37,468 nucleotides of DNA from Chitinophagaceae bacterium. Lineage in GTDB: Bacteria > Bacteroidota > Bacteroidia > Chitinophagales > Chitinophagaceae. The stretch is taken from the NCBI GenBank assembly GCA_947379895.1, contig CANCPA010000018.1:1-37468 (forward strand), written 5' to 3'. The position numbers and the translations under genes are program-made. This document shows, one piece after another, positions 8,278-16,252 of this stretch. The notes below the pieces were generated by a model that did not search any database, had not been told where the DNA came from, and worked only from the letters and a program-made list of their open reading frames with translations. The stretch's first letter is position 1; every line of letters starts with the position of its first letter.

Positions 8278-9060
8278 ATGCCTGTAATAAAGTTTGATGC
8301 GGTTAAGAAAATCTGGTATGAGATAGGGAAACAAGCTTCGGAAATGCAACCTGAATTTGAGGTTGATATTAATAAACGACTAACGGATAACTTTCATATA
8401 GGGGAATACTATTTTTATATTTTTCATTTTGCAGGTGTAGAAATTGAGCACAAGAGTGACTCGGTAAAAGAAGTACTTGGCGTAGAAAAGGGTGAGGACT
8501 TTACAATTGACTACTTATTGAGTATCATACATCCTGAAGACTTGCCCTACTTTTATGATTTCGAGAAACGAATAGCCAAATTCTTTGGAGAAATCAGTTC
8601 CGACAAGATCATGAAGTATAAGACAAGTTACGATTTTCGTGTTCGAAAAACTGATGGTACTTACATACGGATAATGCAGCAAAACATTGTGATCCAATCA
8701 AATATTGAAGGAGCTATCATCAGGTCGATTGTCATTCATACAAACATTTCACACATAAAAAACACAAATGGATCAACACTATCATTTATAGGTCTTGAAG
8801 GCGAACCTAGTTATCATGATGTTTGCAAGGGTCTTATTGTTTATCCTATTTTCAAGGATATTTTCACTAAGATGGAAAAGAAGGTTCTAGAACAACTGAT
8901 TAAAGGATATACAAGCAAACAAATCTCCGACATATTATATATCAGTAAACTTACCGTTGATGGGCATAGAAAGAATATGCTAAAGAAAACGAAAACAAAA
9001 ACAACTGTCGAACTTATTATTTATGCTGTGCAAGAGAATTGGATTGAATCTGACAAGTAA
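8278..9060 (+). CDS. PAS-domain LuxR-family transcriptional regulator
   Basis: A 260-residue protein with two parts. Residues about 50-160 form a PAS fold typical of this Bacteroidota group (SVKEVLGV, then IHPEDLPYFYDFEKR and the YKTSYDFRVRKTDGTYIRI strand pair). Residues about 195-255 are a GerE/LuxR helix-turn-helix (KMEKKVLEQLIKGYTSKQIS, then LYISKLTVDGHRKNMLKKTK). No membrane segment is present, so it should act in the cytosol, reading a signal through the PAS domain and binding DNA. The PAS ligand cannot be told. Upstream lie two palindromic sites that could be its own operators, which makes autoregulation or control of the divergent surface-protein operon plausible. It ends convergently with acs across a shared terminator. 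Confidence 0.85.
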   Translation: MPVIKFDAVKKIWYEIGKQASEMQPEFEVDINKRLTDNFHIGEYYFYIFHFAGVEIEHKSDSVKEVLGVEKGEDFTIDYLLSIIHPEDLPYFYDFEKRIAKFFGEISSDKIMKYKTSYDFRVRKTDGTYIRIMQQNIVIQSNIEGAIIRSIVIHTNISHIKNTNGSTLSFIGLEGEPSYHDVCKGLIVYPIFKDIFTKMEKKVLEQLIKGYTSKQISDILYISKLTVDGHRKNMLKKTKTKTTVELIIYAVQENWIESDK

Positions 9061-9123
9061 TAGAGTGATGATGGTGTAGTGATATTTTACTAATAATTAA
9101 ATGATTTAGTTAGTGAAAATATT

Positions 9124-9173
9124 AAAGAGGCAGAATAATATAGATTGAACCCTATATTAAACTGCCTCTTTTT
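9124..9173. terminator. bidirectional terminator between the LuxR-type gene and acs
   Basis: AAAGAGGCAG at 9124-9133 pairs with CTGCCTCTTT at 9162-9171, with a second inner stem (AATATAG with CTATATT). T runs follow on both strands. It lies between two convergent genes. Confidence 0.82.
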
Positions 9174-9215
9174 CAATTATCATATTTCTAATCACCAATC
9201 CTTTTCACCACTCTC

Positions 9216-11138
9216 CTACAACTTCCCTCTCTTAATTTCTTCTACAACTCCAGGATCTAATAAAGTAGAGGTATCGCCTAAATTCTCAGTTTCGCCCTCT
9301 GCAATCTTCCTCAAAATTCTACGCATAATCTTTCCACTTCTTGTTTTTGGTAAGCCTGTTACAAACTGAATCTTATCAGGTTTAGCAATCGGTCCAATGA
9401 TTCGTGTTACAGTCTGAAGTAAATCCTTACGTGTCAATGTTTCATCTCCATGAATATGGCCGAAAATTACATAGGCATAAATACCTTGTCCCTTCACATC
9501 ATGAGGATAGCCCACTACCGCACTCTCTACAACTCCTGCGTGCATGTTTATTGCATTTTCAACTTCAGCAGTACCAATTCTATGACCACTTACATTTAAT
9601 ACATCATCCACACGCCCCGTAATTCTATAATAGCCTTCCTTGTTACGCAAGGCACCATCACCAGTAAAATAAAGGTTTGGATAAGTTGCAAAATAATTAG
9701 TTCTGCAACGTTCGTGGTCACCATAAGTTGTTCGAAGCACCGAAGGCCAAGGTCCTTTGATACAAAGATTTCCACTTACTGTTTCGCTTCCATCATCCAA
9801 TACCTCCTCTCCCTTTTCATCCACTAACAGCATCTGTACTCCCGGCAAAGGTAATGTAGCCCAACTAGGCTTTGCAGGCGTAATACCCGCCAAATTGCTG
9901 ATTAATATACCACCGGTTTCTGTTTGCCACCAAGTATCTACAATAGGACATTGCTTTTTGCCCACATGTTCATCGTACCAATGCCAAGCCTCCTCATTAA
10001 TTGGTTCGCCCACAGTACCTAAAACCTTTAATGACGACAAATCCTTATCCTGTAACGGCCCTAATCCAAAGCCCATCAGACTTCTGATTGCTGTAGGAGC
10101 AGTGTAGAGAATATTCACCTTATATTTAGCTACAATATCCCAAAATCTACCCGCATCAGGATAGGTAGGCACACCCTCAAAGATGACAGTCGTTGCACCT
10201 GCACTCAACGGTCCATATAAAATATACGAATGTCCTGTAATCCATCCGATATCGGCGGTACAGAAATGAATCTGCGATTTTTTATACTGAAATACATTCA
10301 CAAAAGTATAGTCGGTATATACCGCATATCCCCCACAAGCATGAACAACCCCCTTCGGCTTTCCTGTACTTCCCGAAGTGTATAATATAAATAAAGGATC
10401 TTCTGAATCCATCGGTTCGGCTTCAATAAAATGAATGCCTTGTTCCTCTACATGCTTCATTTCGTCCTCATACCAAACATCTCTACCCTTCAACATACTG
10501 ATTGGCGTTCTAGTACGAGTAACTACAATTACTTTTTTAATGGATCTATTGCCAATTAAAGCATCGTCAATGACACTCTTTAATGGAATATCTTTTGCCC
10601 CCCTGAATGCACCGTCACAGGTAACTATAAATTCAGCTTGAGCATCATACAAGCGATCTGCAATACTTTGGGCAGAAAAACCACCAAATATTACCGAATG
10701 AATAGCACCAATTCTTGCACAAGCTAAAGTAACAACAGCGAGTTCGGGAATCATACCCATATAGATACAGACCCTATCCCCCTTTTTAACCCCGTTATTC
10801 TTTAGGACTTGTCCAAATTGACAAACCCTTTCCAATAATTTACTGTAGGTAAGTAATCGATTCTTTTCGGAAGGATCGTTAGGTTCCCAAATTAGGGCGG
10901 GTGTACTACCCATTTCTTTTGCGTGGCGATCTAAACAATTCTCTGTAATGTTTAATTGTGCGCCAGTAAACCACTTAACATTAGGTCCAGTAAAATTCCA
11001 GTCTAATACTTTATCCCACTTTTTTTTCCATGTAAAGTTCTCTGCTACTTCACTCCAAAATGCCTCAGGATTTTCAATACTTTTCTTGTATGCCTCTTTG
11101 TACGCTTCGTACGAAGTAATTTGATACGGGTAAGCCAT
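9216..11138 (-). CDS. acs: acetyl-CoA synthetase (AMP-forming)
   Basis: 640 residues, normal for Acs. The enzyme activates acetate with ATP to acetyl-AMP and then forms acetyl-CoA. Seen: the N-terminal ACAS segment (YKKSIENPEAFWSEVAENFTW), the phosphate-binding motif YTSGSTGKPKG, the VDTWWQTETGG acetate/AMP-binding motif, the YFTGDGALRNKEGYYRITGR hinge region and the C-terminal PKTRSGKIMRRILRKI, whose Lys603 is the residue acetylated in homologues to switch the enzyme off. No deacetylase or acetyltransferase lies in the window. The gene stands alone, convergent with the PAS-LuxR gene, and a 550-bp intergenic region lies upstream. The identification is secure. Confidence 0.97.
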   Translation of the reverse strand: MAYPYQITSYEAYKEAYKKSIENPEAFWSEVAENFTWKKKWDKVLDWNFTGPNVKWFTGAQLNITENCLDRHAKEMGSTPALIWEPNDPSEKNRLLTYSKLLERVCQFGQVLKNNGVKKGDRVCIYMGMIPELAVVTLACARIGAIHSVIFGGFSAQSIADRLYDAQAEFIVTCDGAFRGAKDIPLKSVIDDALIGNRSIKKVIVVTRTRTPISMLKGRDVWYEDEMKHVEEQGIHFIEAEPMDSEDPLFILYTSGSTGKPKGVVHACGGYAVYTDYTFVNVFQYKKSQIHFCTADIGWITGHSYILYGPLSAGATTVIFEGVPTYPDAGRFWDIVAKYKVNILYTAPTAIRSLMGFGLGPLQDKDLSSLKVLGTVGEPINEEAWHWYDEHVGKKQCPIVDTWWQTETGGILISNLAGITPAKPSWATLPLPGVQMLLVDEKGEEVLDDGSETVSGNLCIKGPWPSVLRTTYGDHERCRTNYFATYPNLYFTGDGALRNKEGYYRITGRVDDVLNVSGHRIGTAEVENAINMHAGVVESAVVGYPHDVKGQGIYAYVIFGHIHGDETLTRKDLLQTVTRIIGPIAKPDKIQFVTGLPKTRSGKIMRRILRKIAEGETENLGDTSTLLDPGVVEEIKRGKL

Positions 11139-11691
11139 CGTTATTTTTTTAGTTGTTGTTACTTGTTTGAGGGGGTGAAGATAATTTGTAGAATGAATAA
11201 ATAAAAATGATTTTTAATTAAATTGAATAAAATGCAGAAAAACAGCGTGATTAATGGGCTAAGCGAATAATTAAAGTAAAAAAATGTCCCCTTAAAAGTA
11301 ATGTCCGAGTATAAAGTTGGCATTTACAAAGAAGGTAATTTATTCATCTATTAAAAGTTCATTTTAACGAGCTATACTTCCTATTAATAACAAGATATAT
11401 GCAAGCATTCCTATTCATTTTTATACATAAAAAGAGCTAAGCAAAATTTTATTGGGTCATTTATGCAGAAATAGTAAATATTTTTAACTTTTTTATAGTA
11501 CAATTTGATTGAATATTCAAACAGATTAATACATTTGTCAGTAACATTTTATACAAACGATATTAACGATGCTTTTCCAACCCATTTATTTGATCTGAAA
11601 TAGAATTTCTATATCAATTAAAACGGACTTTAAACATATAAAAGTTTGTATAGTGTTTATTTGCTTTCCATAATTTTTAAGTTTTACTTAC
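11139..11691. other. 553-bp divergent gap between acs and the coiled-coil gene
   Basis: No gene, tandem repeat or strong hairpin was found. A plus-strand promoter candidate lies at 11504-11537. The acs promoter must lie near 11140-11250 on the minus strand, but I could not pick out a convincing pair of boxes. The rest is AT-rich sequence. Confidence 0.4.
11504..11537 (+). promoter_or_regulatory. candidate promoter for the coiled-coil gene
   Basis: A TACATTTG -7 box at 11530-11537 has TTTG at 11504-11507 (22-bp gap) and an alternative TTG at 11509-11511 (18 bp). This fits the Bacteroidota TTTG / TAnnTTTG pattern. It would give a leader of about 150 nt before the start at 11692. Confidence 0.45.
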
Positions 11692-13008
11692 ATGACATCA
11701 GCTGAACTTTTATTAAAGATTGAGAAATTTAATGAATTATTGACCGACTTTGGAGCCTCTAATTTTAATAGTAAGGCCTTATGGCAAATGAAAAACGAAA
11801 TACTCGAGCATTTCAAAGCAACTTCCTTTGACGATGCTGGTGAAAAGCAGTTATCACTTTCTTATTTCCAAACTCTTGCAGATGAATTAAAAGCTAAACA
11901 AGAGTTAGTTTTACAGGAAAATGAAAAATTTGCTGAAGAGGCCGAGAAAGCTATCAACGAAATAAAGAATTTAACTAAGGACGGCTTCTATATCAATAAT
12001 CCCGAAAAGGAAACTATTACTATTCTAAAGGGGCAAATCGAAAAAGCATTTGATTTTTTTAAACATACTCGTTGGCCGTCAAAAGAAAGAAGGACTCAAG
12101 CGTGGGAAGAATTTAGCGCGCTAAGAGAAAAAATAAAGCAGGAAGAGGATGATTTCTATTTAAACCTAAGAGAAAAAAAGGCCGAATGGACTGAAAGCTC
12201 ACATCAGCTATCCGAAATAGTGGTGGAAGCAATTGAGGCTTGTCATCCAGATGCTGCACACAACATCCTTTCTGAACTACTTGTTCAATTGTCAACATTC
12301 TTGAATACATTAGGTATTAGTGGAGAATCTGTTGCATTCTTATCGGAAAAACAAGAAGAAAATGCTAAGAATCTTCTCAAACCAAAGTCTGAAACGTTAC
12401 GGGATATTAAAAAGTTTGTAACAGAAATAAGGGACGATTTAACGAGAGATGACAAAACTAGAATATTTGCGAAATTAGAAGCCATCAATATTGAACTCAA
12501 TAAGGCTTGGGATGTTTATCGTGAAAACTTACAAAAGAAACAAGAAGAATGGGAAGAACGAAAGAAACAAAATGAATTTAAACGTGCTGAATGGTTAATA
12601 AAACAAGCCGATTTCTTGAAAGTGTTAGATGAGAAGCTAGAAAAAAGAATTGCAGATAAAGGAAACCTCGAAAGAATACTAGTCAACAAACAAGAGTTCT
12701 TTGGAAGACAAAAGAGTCGACTTGAAAATCAAAGGGAATTTCTCAAGAAAATAACTAGCGACTTAGATGACATGTCTGAAAAACTCGAAACCGCTTGGTC
12801 TGACAACTTTAGGGAAAAGATGACGGAGAAAATAGAACAAAAGAAACAAAAGATAGAAGAAGTAAATAAAGATATTGCTATTGTTTCATCAAAATCAGAG
12901 GAAGTTGAAAAAGACATTGTCGACATTACTGAAAAACTAGTTACAATAGAAAAGAGTATCGAAGAATTAAAAATAAAAACAGAAGAAGTAAAAAAGAATT
13001 TAGAATAA
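11692..13008 (+). CDS. long coiled-coil cytoplasmic protein with DUF349-like segments
   Basis: 438 residues, very rich in Glu and Lys, with no signal peptide or membrane segment. Heptad-type helices cover most of the length, strongest at about 280-438 (for example EKIEQKKQKIEEVNKDIAIV). Two or three segments with a conserved Trp (HTRWPSKERRTQAWEEFSAL and INIELNKAWDVYRENLQKKQ) resemble DUF349 repeats, which occur in RNA-linked proteins; this is a family-level resemblance only. It probably acts as a scaffold or oligomeric protein in the cytosol. It is transcribed alone, with a strong terminator directly after it. Confidence 0.72.
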   Translation: MTSAELLLKIEKFNELLTDFGASNFNSKALWQMKNEILEHFKATSFDDAGEKQLSLSYFQTLADELKAKQELVLQENEKFAEEAEKAINEIKNLTKDGFYINNPEKETITILKGQIEKAFDFFKHTRWPSKERRTQAWEEFSALREKIKQEEDDFYLNLREKKAEWTESSHQLSEIVVEAIEACHPDAAHNILSELLVQLSTFLNTLGISGESVAFLSEKQEENAKNLLKPKSETLRDIKKFVTEIRDDLTRDDKTRIFAKLEAINIELNKAWDVYRENLQKKQEEWEERKKQNEFKRAEWLIKQADFLKVLDEKLEKRIADKGNLERILVNKQEFFGRQKSRLENQREFLKKITSDLDDMSEKLETAWSDNFREKMTEKIEQKKQKIEEVNKDIAIVSSKSEEVEKDIVDITEKLVTIEKSIEELKIKTEEVKKNLE

Positions 13009-13016
13009 CACAATTG

Positions 13017-13060
13017 AATTCCCTTTATAGGTTTTGAAACCATAAAGGGAATTTTTATTT
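13017..13060 (+). terminator. intrinsic terminator of the coiled-coil gene
   Basis: AATTCCCTTTAT at 13017-13028 pairs perfectly with ATAAAGGGAATT at 13042-13053 around a 13-base loop, followed by TTTATTT. Confidence 0.85.
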
Positions 13061-13121
13061 ATGACAACATTAAATTAAAAACTTTTCAAGTACCTATTAT
13101 TTCTACAATTATCTTTACCCG

Positions 13122-13763
13122 ATGGAAATATTGGCACTCATATCGGTTCGCATTATTGATTGGCTAATAAATTTAGATAAATACCTATTTGTATTAATAA
13201 ATAGTGTTTTTACAAATAAAACCTTGGATTCTATATATCCTTGGTGGAGAGAAGGAAATACTTGGGCACCACTCTATGTTTTTATTATCACTTTCATGTT
13301 TCTTAATTTTGGCAAAAGGACCTGGCCTTGGTTAGCCTTCGTGCTATTAAATATTTTACTCTCTGACCAAGTAAGTAGTACATTATTTAAAAATTACTTT
13401 ATGCGCTTGCGTCCTTGTGCAGATCCGATGTTGCAATATCAAGTACGACTATTATTGGATCATTGTTCGGGTGGTTACAGTTTTACTTCCTCACATGCGA
13501 CAAATCATTTTGGGTTTGTGCTATTCTTGATACAAACGTTAAAGCCTTTTATTAATAAATTTCGTTGGCCTTTGTTTTTATGGGCTGGAAGTATTGCTTA
13601 TGGACAAGTATATGTAGGCGTTCATTATCCATTAGATGTCATTTGTGGTGCCTTATTAGGCTGTATGCTAGGCTATATTCTTGCCTCAATCTACAATAGA
13701 AGAATTGCAAAATATTTCCCTTTAGTTTTAAACAATGAAATAATAGATAACAATACCGCTTGA
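13122..13763 (+). CDS. PAP2-family membrane phosphatase
   Basis: 213 residues with about five membrane helices. PAP2 enzymes remove phosphate from lipid phosphates such as undecaprenyl pyrophosphate or phosphatidic acid at the outer face of the inner membrane. Motif C1 is seen as K90...RLRP98, motif C2 as SSHATNHFG with His125, and motif C3 as GQVYVGVHYPLD with the catalytic His168 and Asp172. In C3 the usual Ser-Arg is Gly161-Gln162, so the phosphate-binding Arg is missing. The two catalytic histidines are present, so activity is still likely. The substrate cannot be told. The start is the first ATG after the preceding terminator. Confidence 0.87.
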   Translation: MEILALISVRIIDWLINLDKYLFVLINSVFTNKTLDSIYPWWREGNTWAPLYVFIITFMFLNFGKRTWPWLAFVLLNILLSDQVSSTLFKNYFMRLRPCADPMLQYQVRLLLDHCSGGYSFTSSHATNHFGFVLFLIQTLKPFINKFRWPLFLWAGSIAYGQVYVGVHYPLDVICGALLGCMLGYILASIYNRRIAKYFPLVLNNEIIDNNTA

Positions 13764-13916
13764 TGATTCAACTCTTTCAATAATATTCATAACCAAAAAT
13801 CAGCGCTTTGCACAAATGTAAAGTGATAAGAAAATATAATTTCAGCCCAATTTACATATCAATAAAAGTCACTAATTTGTTTAATCCTATATTCGCCACC
13901 ATAAATGGTATTGTTG

Positions 13917-14318
13917 ATGAAATATATTTTAGCTTGTTTCGCTTTTCTACTAGCCTCTTGTTTTAATTCAGCAACAAATTTTAAGGATGCAGATAATTCA
14001 ATTGATGCAGGACGGGAATTTATAAATGCTTGTTTAAAAGGAGATTTTGTAAAGGCAAATTTTTATATGCTTCAAGATGAACAAAACAAGTTGTATCTAA
14101 CAAAGATTGAAAGGGGATATAGAGAAAAAGATAGAGACGGAAGACGACAATATCGAGAAGCTTCCATTATAATTAACGAAGTGGCAAATGTTACAGAAAC
14201 AACAGCTATTATAAATTATAGTAATTCTTATGATAAAATAGCCCATAAAATTAAGGTAGTACTGATAAACAATAAATGGATGGTAGACTTTAAATATACT
14301 TTTAATCCCAATTTATAA
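13917..14318 (+). CDS. small lipoprotein with DUF4878-like domain
   Basis: The start is placed at 13917 (MKYILACFAFLLASC), giving 133 residues; an ATG four codons upstream at 13905 is also possible. The signal peptide ends in the lipobox LLASC, so the protein should be lipidated and anchored in the envelope. The mature domain (DAGREFINACLKGDFVKANFYM, then ATAIINYSNSY and the closing NNKWMVDFKYTF strand) has the NTF2-like cystatin layout of DUF4878-type lipoproteins, whose function is unknown. It stands alone between PAP2 and ppa. A TATATTCG box lies just upstream at 13888-13895, without a good -33 partner. Confidence 0.75.
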   Translation: MKYILACFAFLLASCFNSATNFKDADNSIDAGREFINACLKGDFVKANFYMLQDEQNKLYLTKIERGYREKDRDGRRQYREASIIINEVANVTETTAIINYSNSYDKIAHKIKVVLINNKWMVDFKYTFNPNL

Positions 14319-14481
14319 TAAAATATCAAAACATTGTTGTTTATTGCAGCACTAATTAAATAATTTATAATGACAAATTAAGTATTTATGTAGAAAATGT
14401 CATTAGACAGTCTTAGTAAATACAGTCACTTAAATTTGAAATAATATATAATAATTTTTAATAACTAAATCAGCTAAATTT

Positions 14482-15030
14482 ATGTTTACAACGAATGTAC
14501 TTCATCCATGGCACAGTGTATCACCTGGCGAAAATGCACCTAGAGTAGTTACTGCAATTATTGAAATTCCTGAAGGAAGTAGGTGCAAATATGAAATAGA
14601 TAAGGCATCAGGATTGTTGAAATTGGATCGAATTATCTATTCATCTTTCCATTATCCTATCAATTATGGTTTTATACCACAAACTTATGGTGGAGATCAT
14701 GATCCACTTGACATACTTGTAATTACTTCTCTTCCTGTTGTGCCTTTAACAATGATGGATGCAAAGGTTATTGGAGTCATGCAAATGATTGATCAAGGAG
14801 AAGCCGATGACAAAATCATTGCTGTTGCAGCAAATGACCCTACTGTAAATCATTACAACAATATTGAGGAATTGCAGAAGCACTTTTTTGATGAACTAAG
14901 ACATTTCTTTGAAGAATACAAGAAATTGGAAAACAAAGCTGTTCGTGTAGAAGAATTTGGAGACAAAACAAAAGCAATATCAATTGTTGAAGAAGCAATT
15001 TCTTTCTATAAACAAACATTTCCAAGATAA
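14482..15030 (+). CDS. ppa: inorganic pyrophosphatase (family I)
   Basis: 182 residues, the normal size of the bacterial soluble enzyme, which hydrolyses pyrophosphate to two phosphates with magnesium and pulls biosynthetic reactions forward. Seen: the IEIPEGSRCKYEIDKASG substrate-binding stretch, FHYPINYGFIPQTYGGDHDPLD with the signature D-H-D-P-L-D metal ligands, and the conserved KVIGVMQMIDQGEADDKIIAV block. The protein is cytosolic. The next gene, a small permease, starts 8 bp after the stop, so the two are probably co-transcribed. The identification is secure. Confidence 0.97.
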   Translation: MFTTNVLHPWHSVSPGENAPRVVTAIIEIPEGSRCKYEIDKASGLLKLDRIIYSSFHYPINYGFIPQTYGGDHDPLDILVITSLPVVPLTMMDAKVIGVMQMIDQGEADDKIIAVAANDPTVNHYNNIEELQKHFFDELRHFFEEYKKLENKAVRVEEFGDKTKAISIVEEAISFYKQTFPR

Positions 15031-15038
15031 TTGAAATA

Positions 15039-15479
15039 ATGCCTAAAATGTCTGCAATTACAATATTATTACTTGTTGTCATTGGCGTGGCTGCAGGTGT
15101 GTTGAGTGGCTTAGTTGGAGTAGGAGGAGGACTTATTATTGTGCCTGCACTCGTGTATTTCCTTTCTTTTTCACAAAAATCAGCACAGGGAACATCCTTA
15201 GGAATATTACTTTTGCCTGTAGGCATTTTGGCAGCATATCAATATTATCAAAAGGGGTATATTGATGTTAAAGTTGTTTTGATAGTCTCTTTAGGATTCT
15301 TATTTGGAGGTCTAATTGGCAGCAAAGTCGCTGTTGCGCTTCCTGTTGGAACTATTAAAAAAGCATTTGCAATTATGATGTTAATAACAGCACTTAAAAT
15401 GCTATTCATTGACAAGCCCACAATAGAAAAAGAGAATACTAAAAAAGGAGATTCAATGAATAAAACAGAATCTCACTAA
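15039..15479 (+). CDS. half-size TauE/SafE-family permease
   Basis: 146 residues with four predicted membrane helices. The first repeat of the TauE/SafE family is clear: IGVAAGVLSGLVGVGGGLIIVPALVY, then QGTSLGILLLPVG, then FLFGGLIGSKVAVALP. Typical family members have two such halves of seven to eight helices in all, so this protein is a single half that would need to dimerise. The family moves sulfite, sulfonates or other anions across the inner membrane; the substrate here is unknown. A charged tail of about 25 residues follows the last helix. Half-size members occur in Bacteroidota, so truncation is not proven. It is probably in one operon with ppa. Confidence 0.82.
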   Translation: MPKMSAITILLLVVIGVAAGVLSGLVGVGGGLIIVPALVYFLSFSQKSAQGTSLGILLLPVGILAAYQYYQKGYIDVKVVLIVSLGFLFGGLIGSKVAVALPVGTIKKAFAIMMLITALKMLFIDKPTIEKENTKKGDSMNKTESH

Positions 15480-15484
15480 ACCTT

Positions 15485-15516
15485 TTTGGATTAAATTATT
15501 AACACTATTACATTTG
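15485..15516 (+). promoter_or_regulatory. promoter of the 50-residue membrane protein gene
   Basis: TTTG at 15485-15488, a 20-bp gap, and TACATTTG at 15509-15516 match the Bacteroidota sigma-ABfr-type promoter. The -7 box ends 14 bp before the ATG at 15531, so the leader would be very short. Confidence 0.65.
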
Positions 15517-15530
15517 TAAAAAAATAAACA

Positions 15531-15683
15531 ATGACAGATCAGAAATCTACGGGTAAATATTGGTTACTATTCTTTGTATGGCTAGGTATATTAGTTACTT
15601 TGATGGTGGTATATCGTGAGTTCTTTTGGCTTGCTTTACCGGGTACCGTAACTTACTTCGTCAAGGGGCTTGACTTAATTTAG
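15531..15683 (+). CDS. 50-residue single-pass membrane protein
   Basis: A short frame starting MTDQKSTGKYWLLFFVWLGI and ending KGLDLI. It has one strong membrane helix (about residues 11-28) and a second hydrophobic stretch at about 31-45. A good promoter sits directly upstream and a strong terminator begins 15 bp after the stop, so it is a self-contained transcription unit. This arrangement, the ATG and the protein-like composition support a real gene despite its size. The function is unknown; small proteins of this type often bind larger membrane complexes. Confidence 0.72.
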   Translation: MTDQKSTGKYWLLFFVWLGILVTLMVVYREFFWLALPGTVTYFVKGLDLI

Positions 15684-15697
15684 TCAAATATTATAAA

Positions 15698-15728
15698 TAA
15701 ATAGGCAGGCTTTTTGCCTGCTTATTTA
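15698..15728 (+). terminator. intrinsic terminator after the small membrane protein
   Basis: TAAATAGGCAGGC at 15698-15710 pairs with GCCTGCTTATTTA at 15716-15728 (one mismatch) around a five-T loop. Confidence 0.82.
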
Positions 15729-15786
15729 AGATTTTTGTAGTAGAATTGATGATTTAAAGGATTTATTTTCAGATTTACCTATAAAT

Positions 15787-15820
15787 TTTGGGTTTTATTT
15801 AAGAAATCATATTACATTTG
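15787..15820 (+). promoter_or_regulatory. promoter for a possibly leaderless transcript
   Basis: TTTG at 15787-15790, a 22-bp gap, and TACATTTG at 15813-15820. The -7 box ends only five bases before the ATG at 15826, which predicts transcription starting at or next to the start codon. Confidence 0.58.
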
Positions 15821-15825
15821 CATCA

Positions 15826-16176
15826 ATGAACGATTTCAAACATATTAAAAAGCTCACGTTTGCCTTTCTCTTAGTTATGGGAATGCAGATTGCTTATGCG
15901 TCTATTACCTTTATTGGTACAAATGATGATAAGCTTAAGGGTAGCAAGTATTCTTTAAAAAACTTAAGTGCATTTCGCCACTCTTTCTCTGTAAACACGA
16001 TTAAGTATGGTTTGCATTATTCGGGTTCTGAAACTTTTTCACAACAAACAGCTAATAAGAATATTTTACAAATGAATTCAATGATGAGATACGATATGGG
16101 AAATACAACTTATATTATGTCTTACAAATTCAAAGTAAAAGTTCCTCGATTTAAGACACCATCTCCTACTAATTAA
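15826..16176 (+). CDS. small exported protein of unknown function
   Basis: 116 residues with a signal peptide (about 1-25: hydrophobic core LTFAFLLVMGMQIAYA). The mature part is basic, with Ser/Asn-rich strands (SAFRHSFSVNTIKYGLHYSG), and ends in a basic tail, FKVKVPRFKTPSPTN. There is no lipobox, catalytic motif or known domain. It has its own promoter with the -7 box almost touching the ATG and a strong terminator after the stop. If the transcript is not leaderless, the next ATG (Met18 or Met20) would destroy the signal peptide, so I keep the first ATG. Confidence 0.72.
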   Translation: MNDFKHIKKLTFAFLLVMGMQIAYASITFIGTNDDKLKGSKYSLKNLSAFRHSFSVNTIKYGLHYSGSETFSQQTANKNILQMNSMMRYDMGNTTYIMSYKFKVKVPRFKTPSPTN

Positions 16177-16195
16177 TTGTTTTTAATACTAAATA

Positions 16196-16232
16196 AAAAG
16201 GGCGAATAAATTTAATATTTATTCGCCCTTTT
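16196..16232. terminator. bidirectional terminator
   Basis: AAAAGGGCGAATAAA at 16196-16210 pairs perfectly over 15 bp with TTTATTCGCCCTTTT at 16218-16232. A and T runs flank both sides, serving the convergent genes on either side. Confidence 0.9.
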
Positions 16233-16252
16233 ATATTTTATTTATATCTTGT

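Noticed and set aside
12729-13043. 104-residue minus-strand frame rich in Ser and Phe
   Set aside because: Antisense shadow of the Glu/Lys coiled-coil gene (GAA/AAG codons read as TTC/CTT).
13814-13821. TACATTTG -7 box on the minus strand between PAP2 and the lipoprotein gene
   Set aside because: No -33 partner at the right distance, and it would read only antisense into the PAP2 gene.
15039-15479. Half-size TauE/SafE gene as a truncated pseudogene
   Set aside because: The second half is not present as a remnant downstream, and four-helix family members exist, so it is kept as a real gene.
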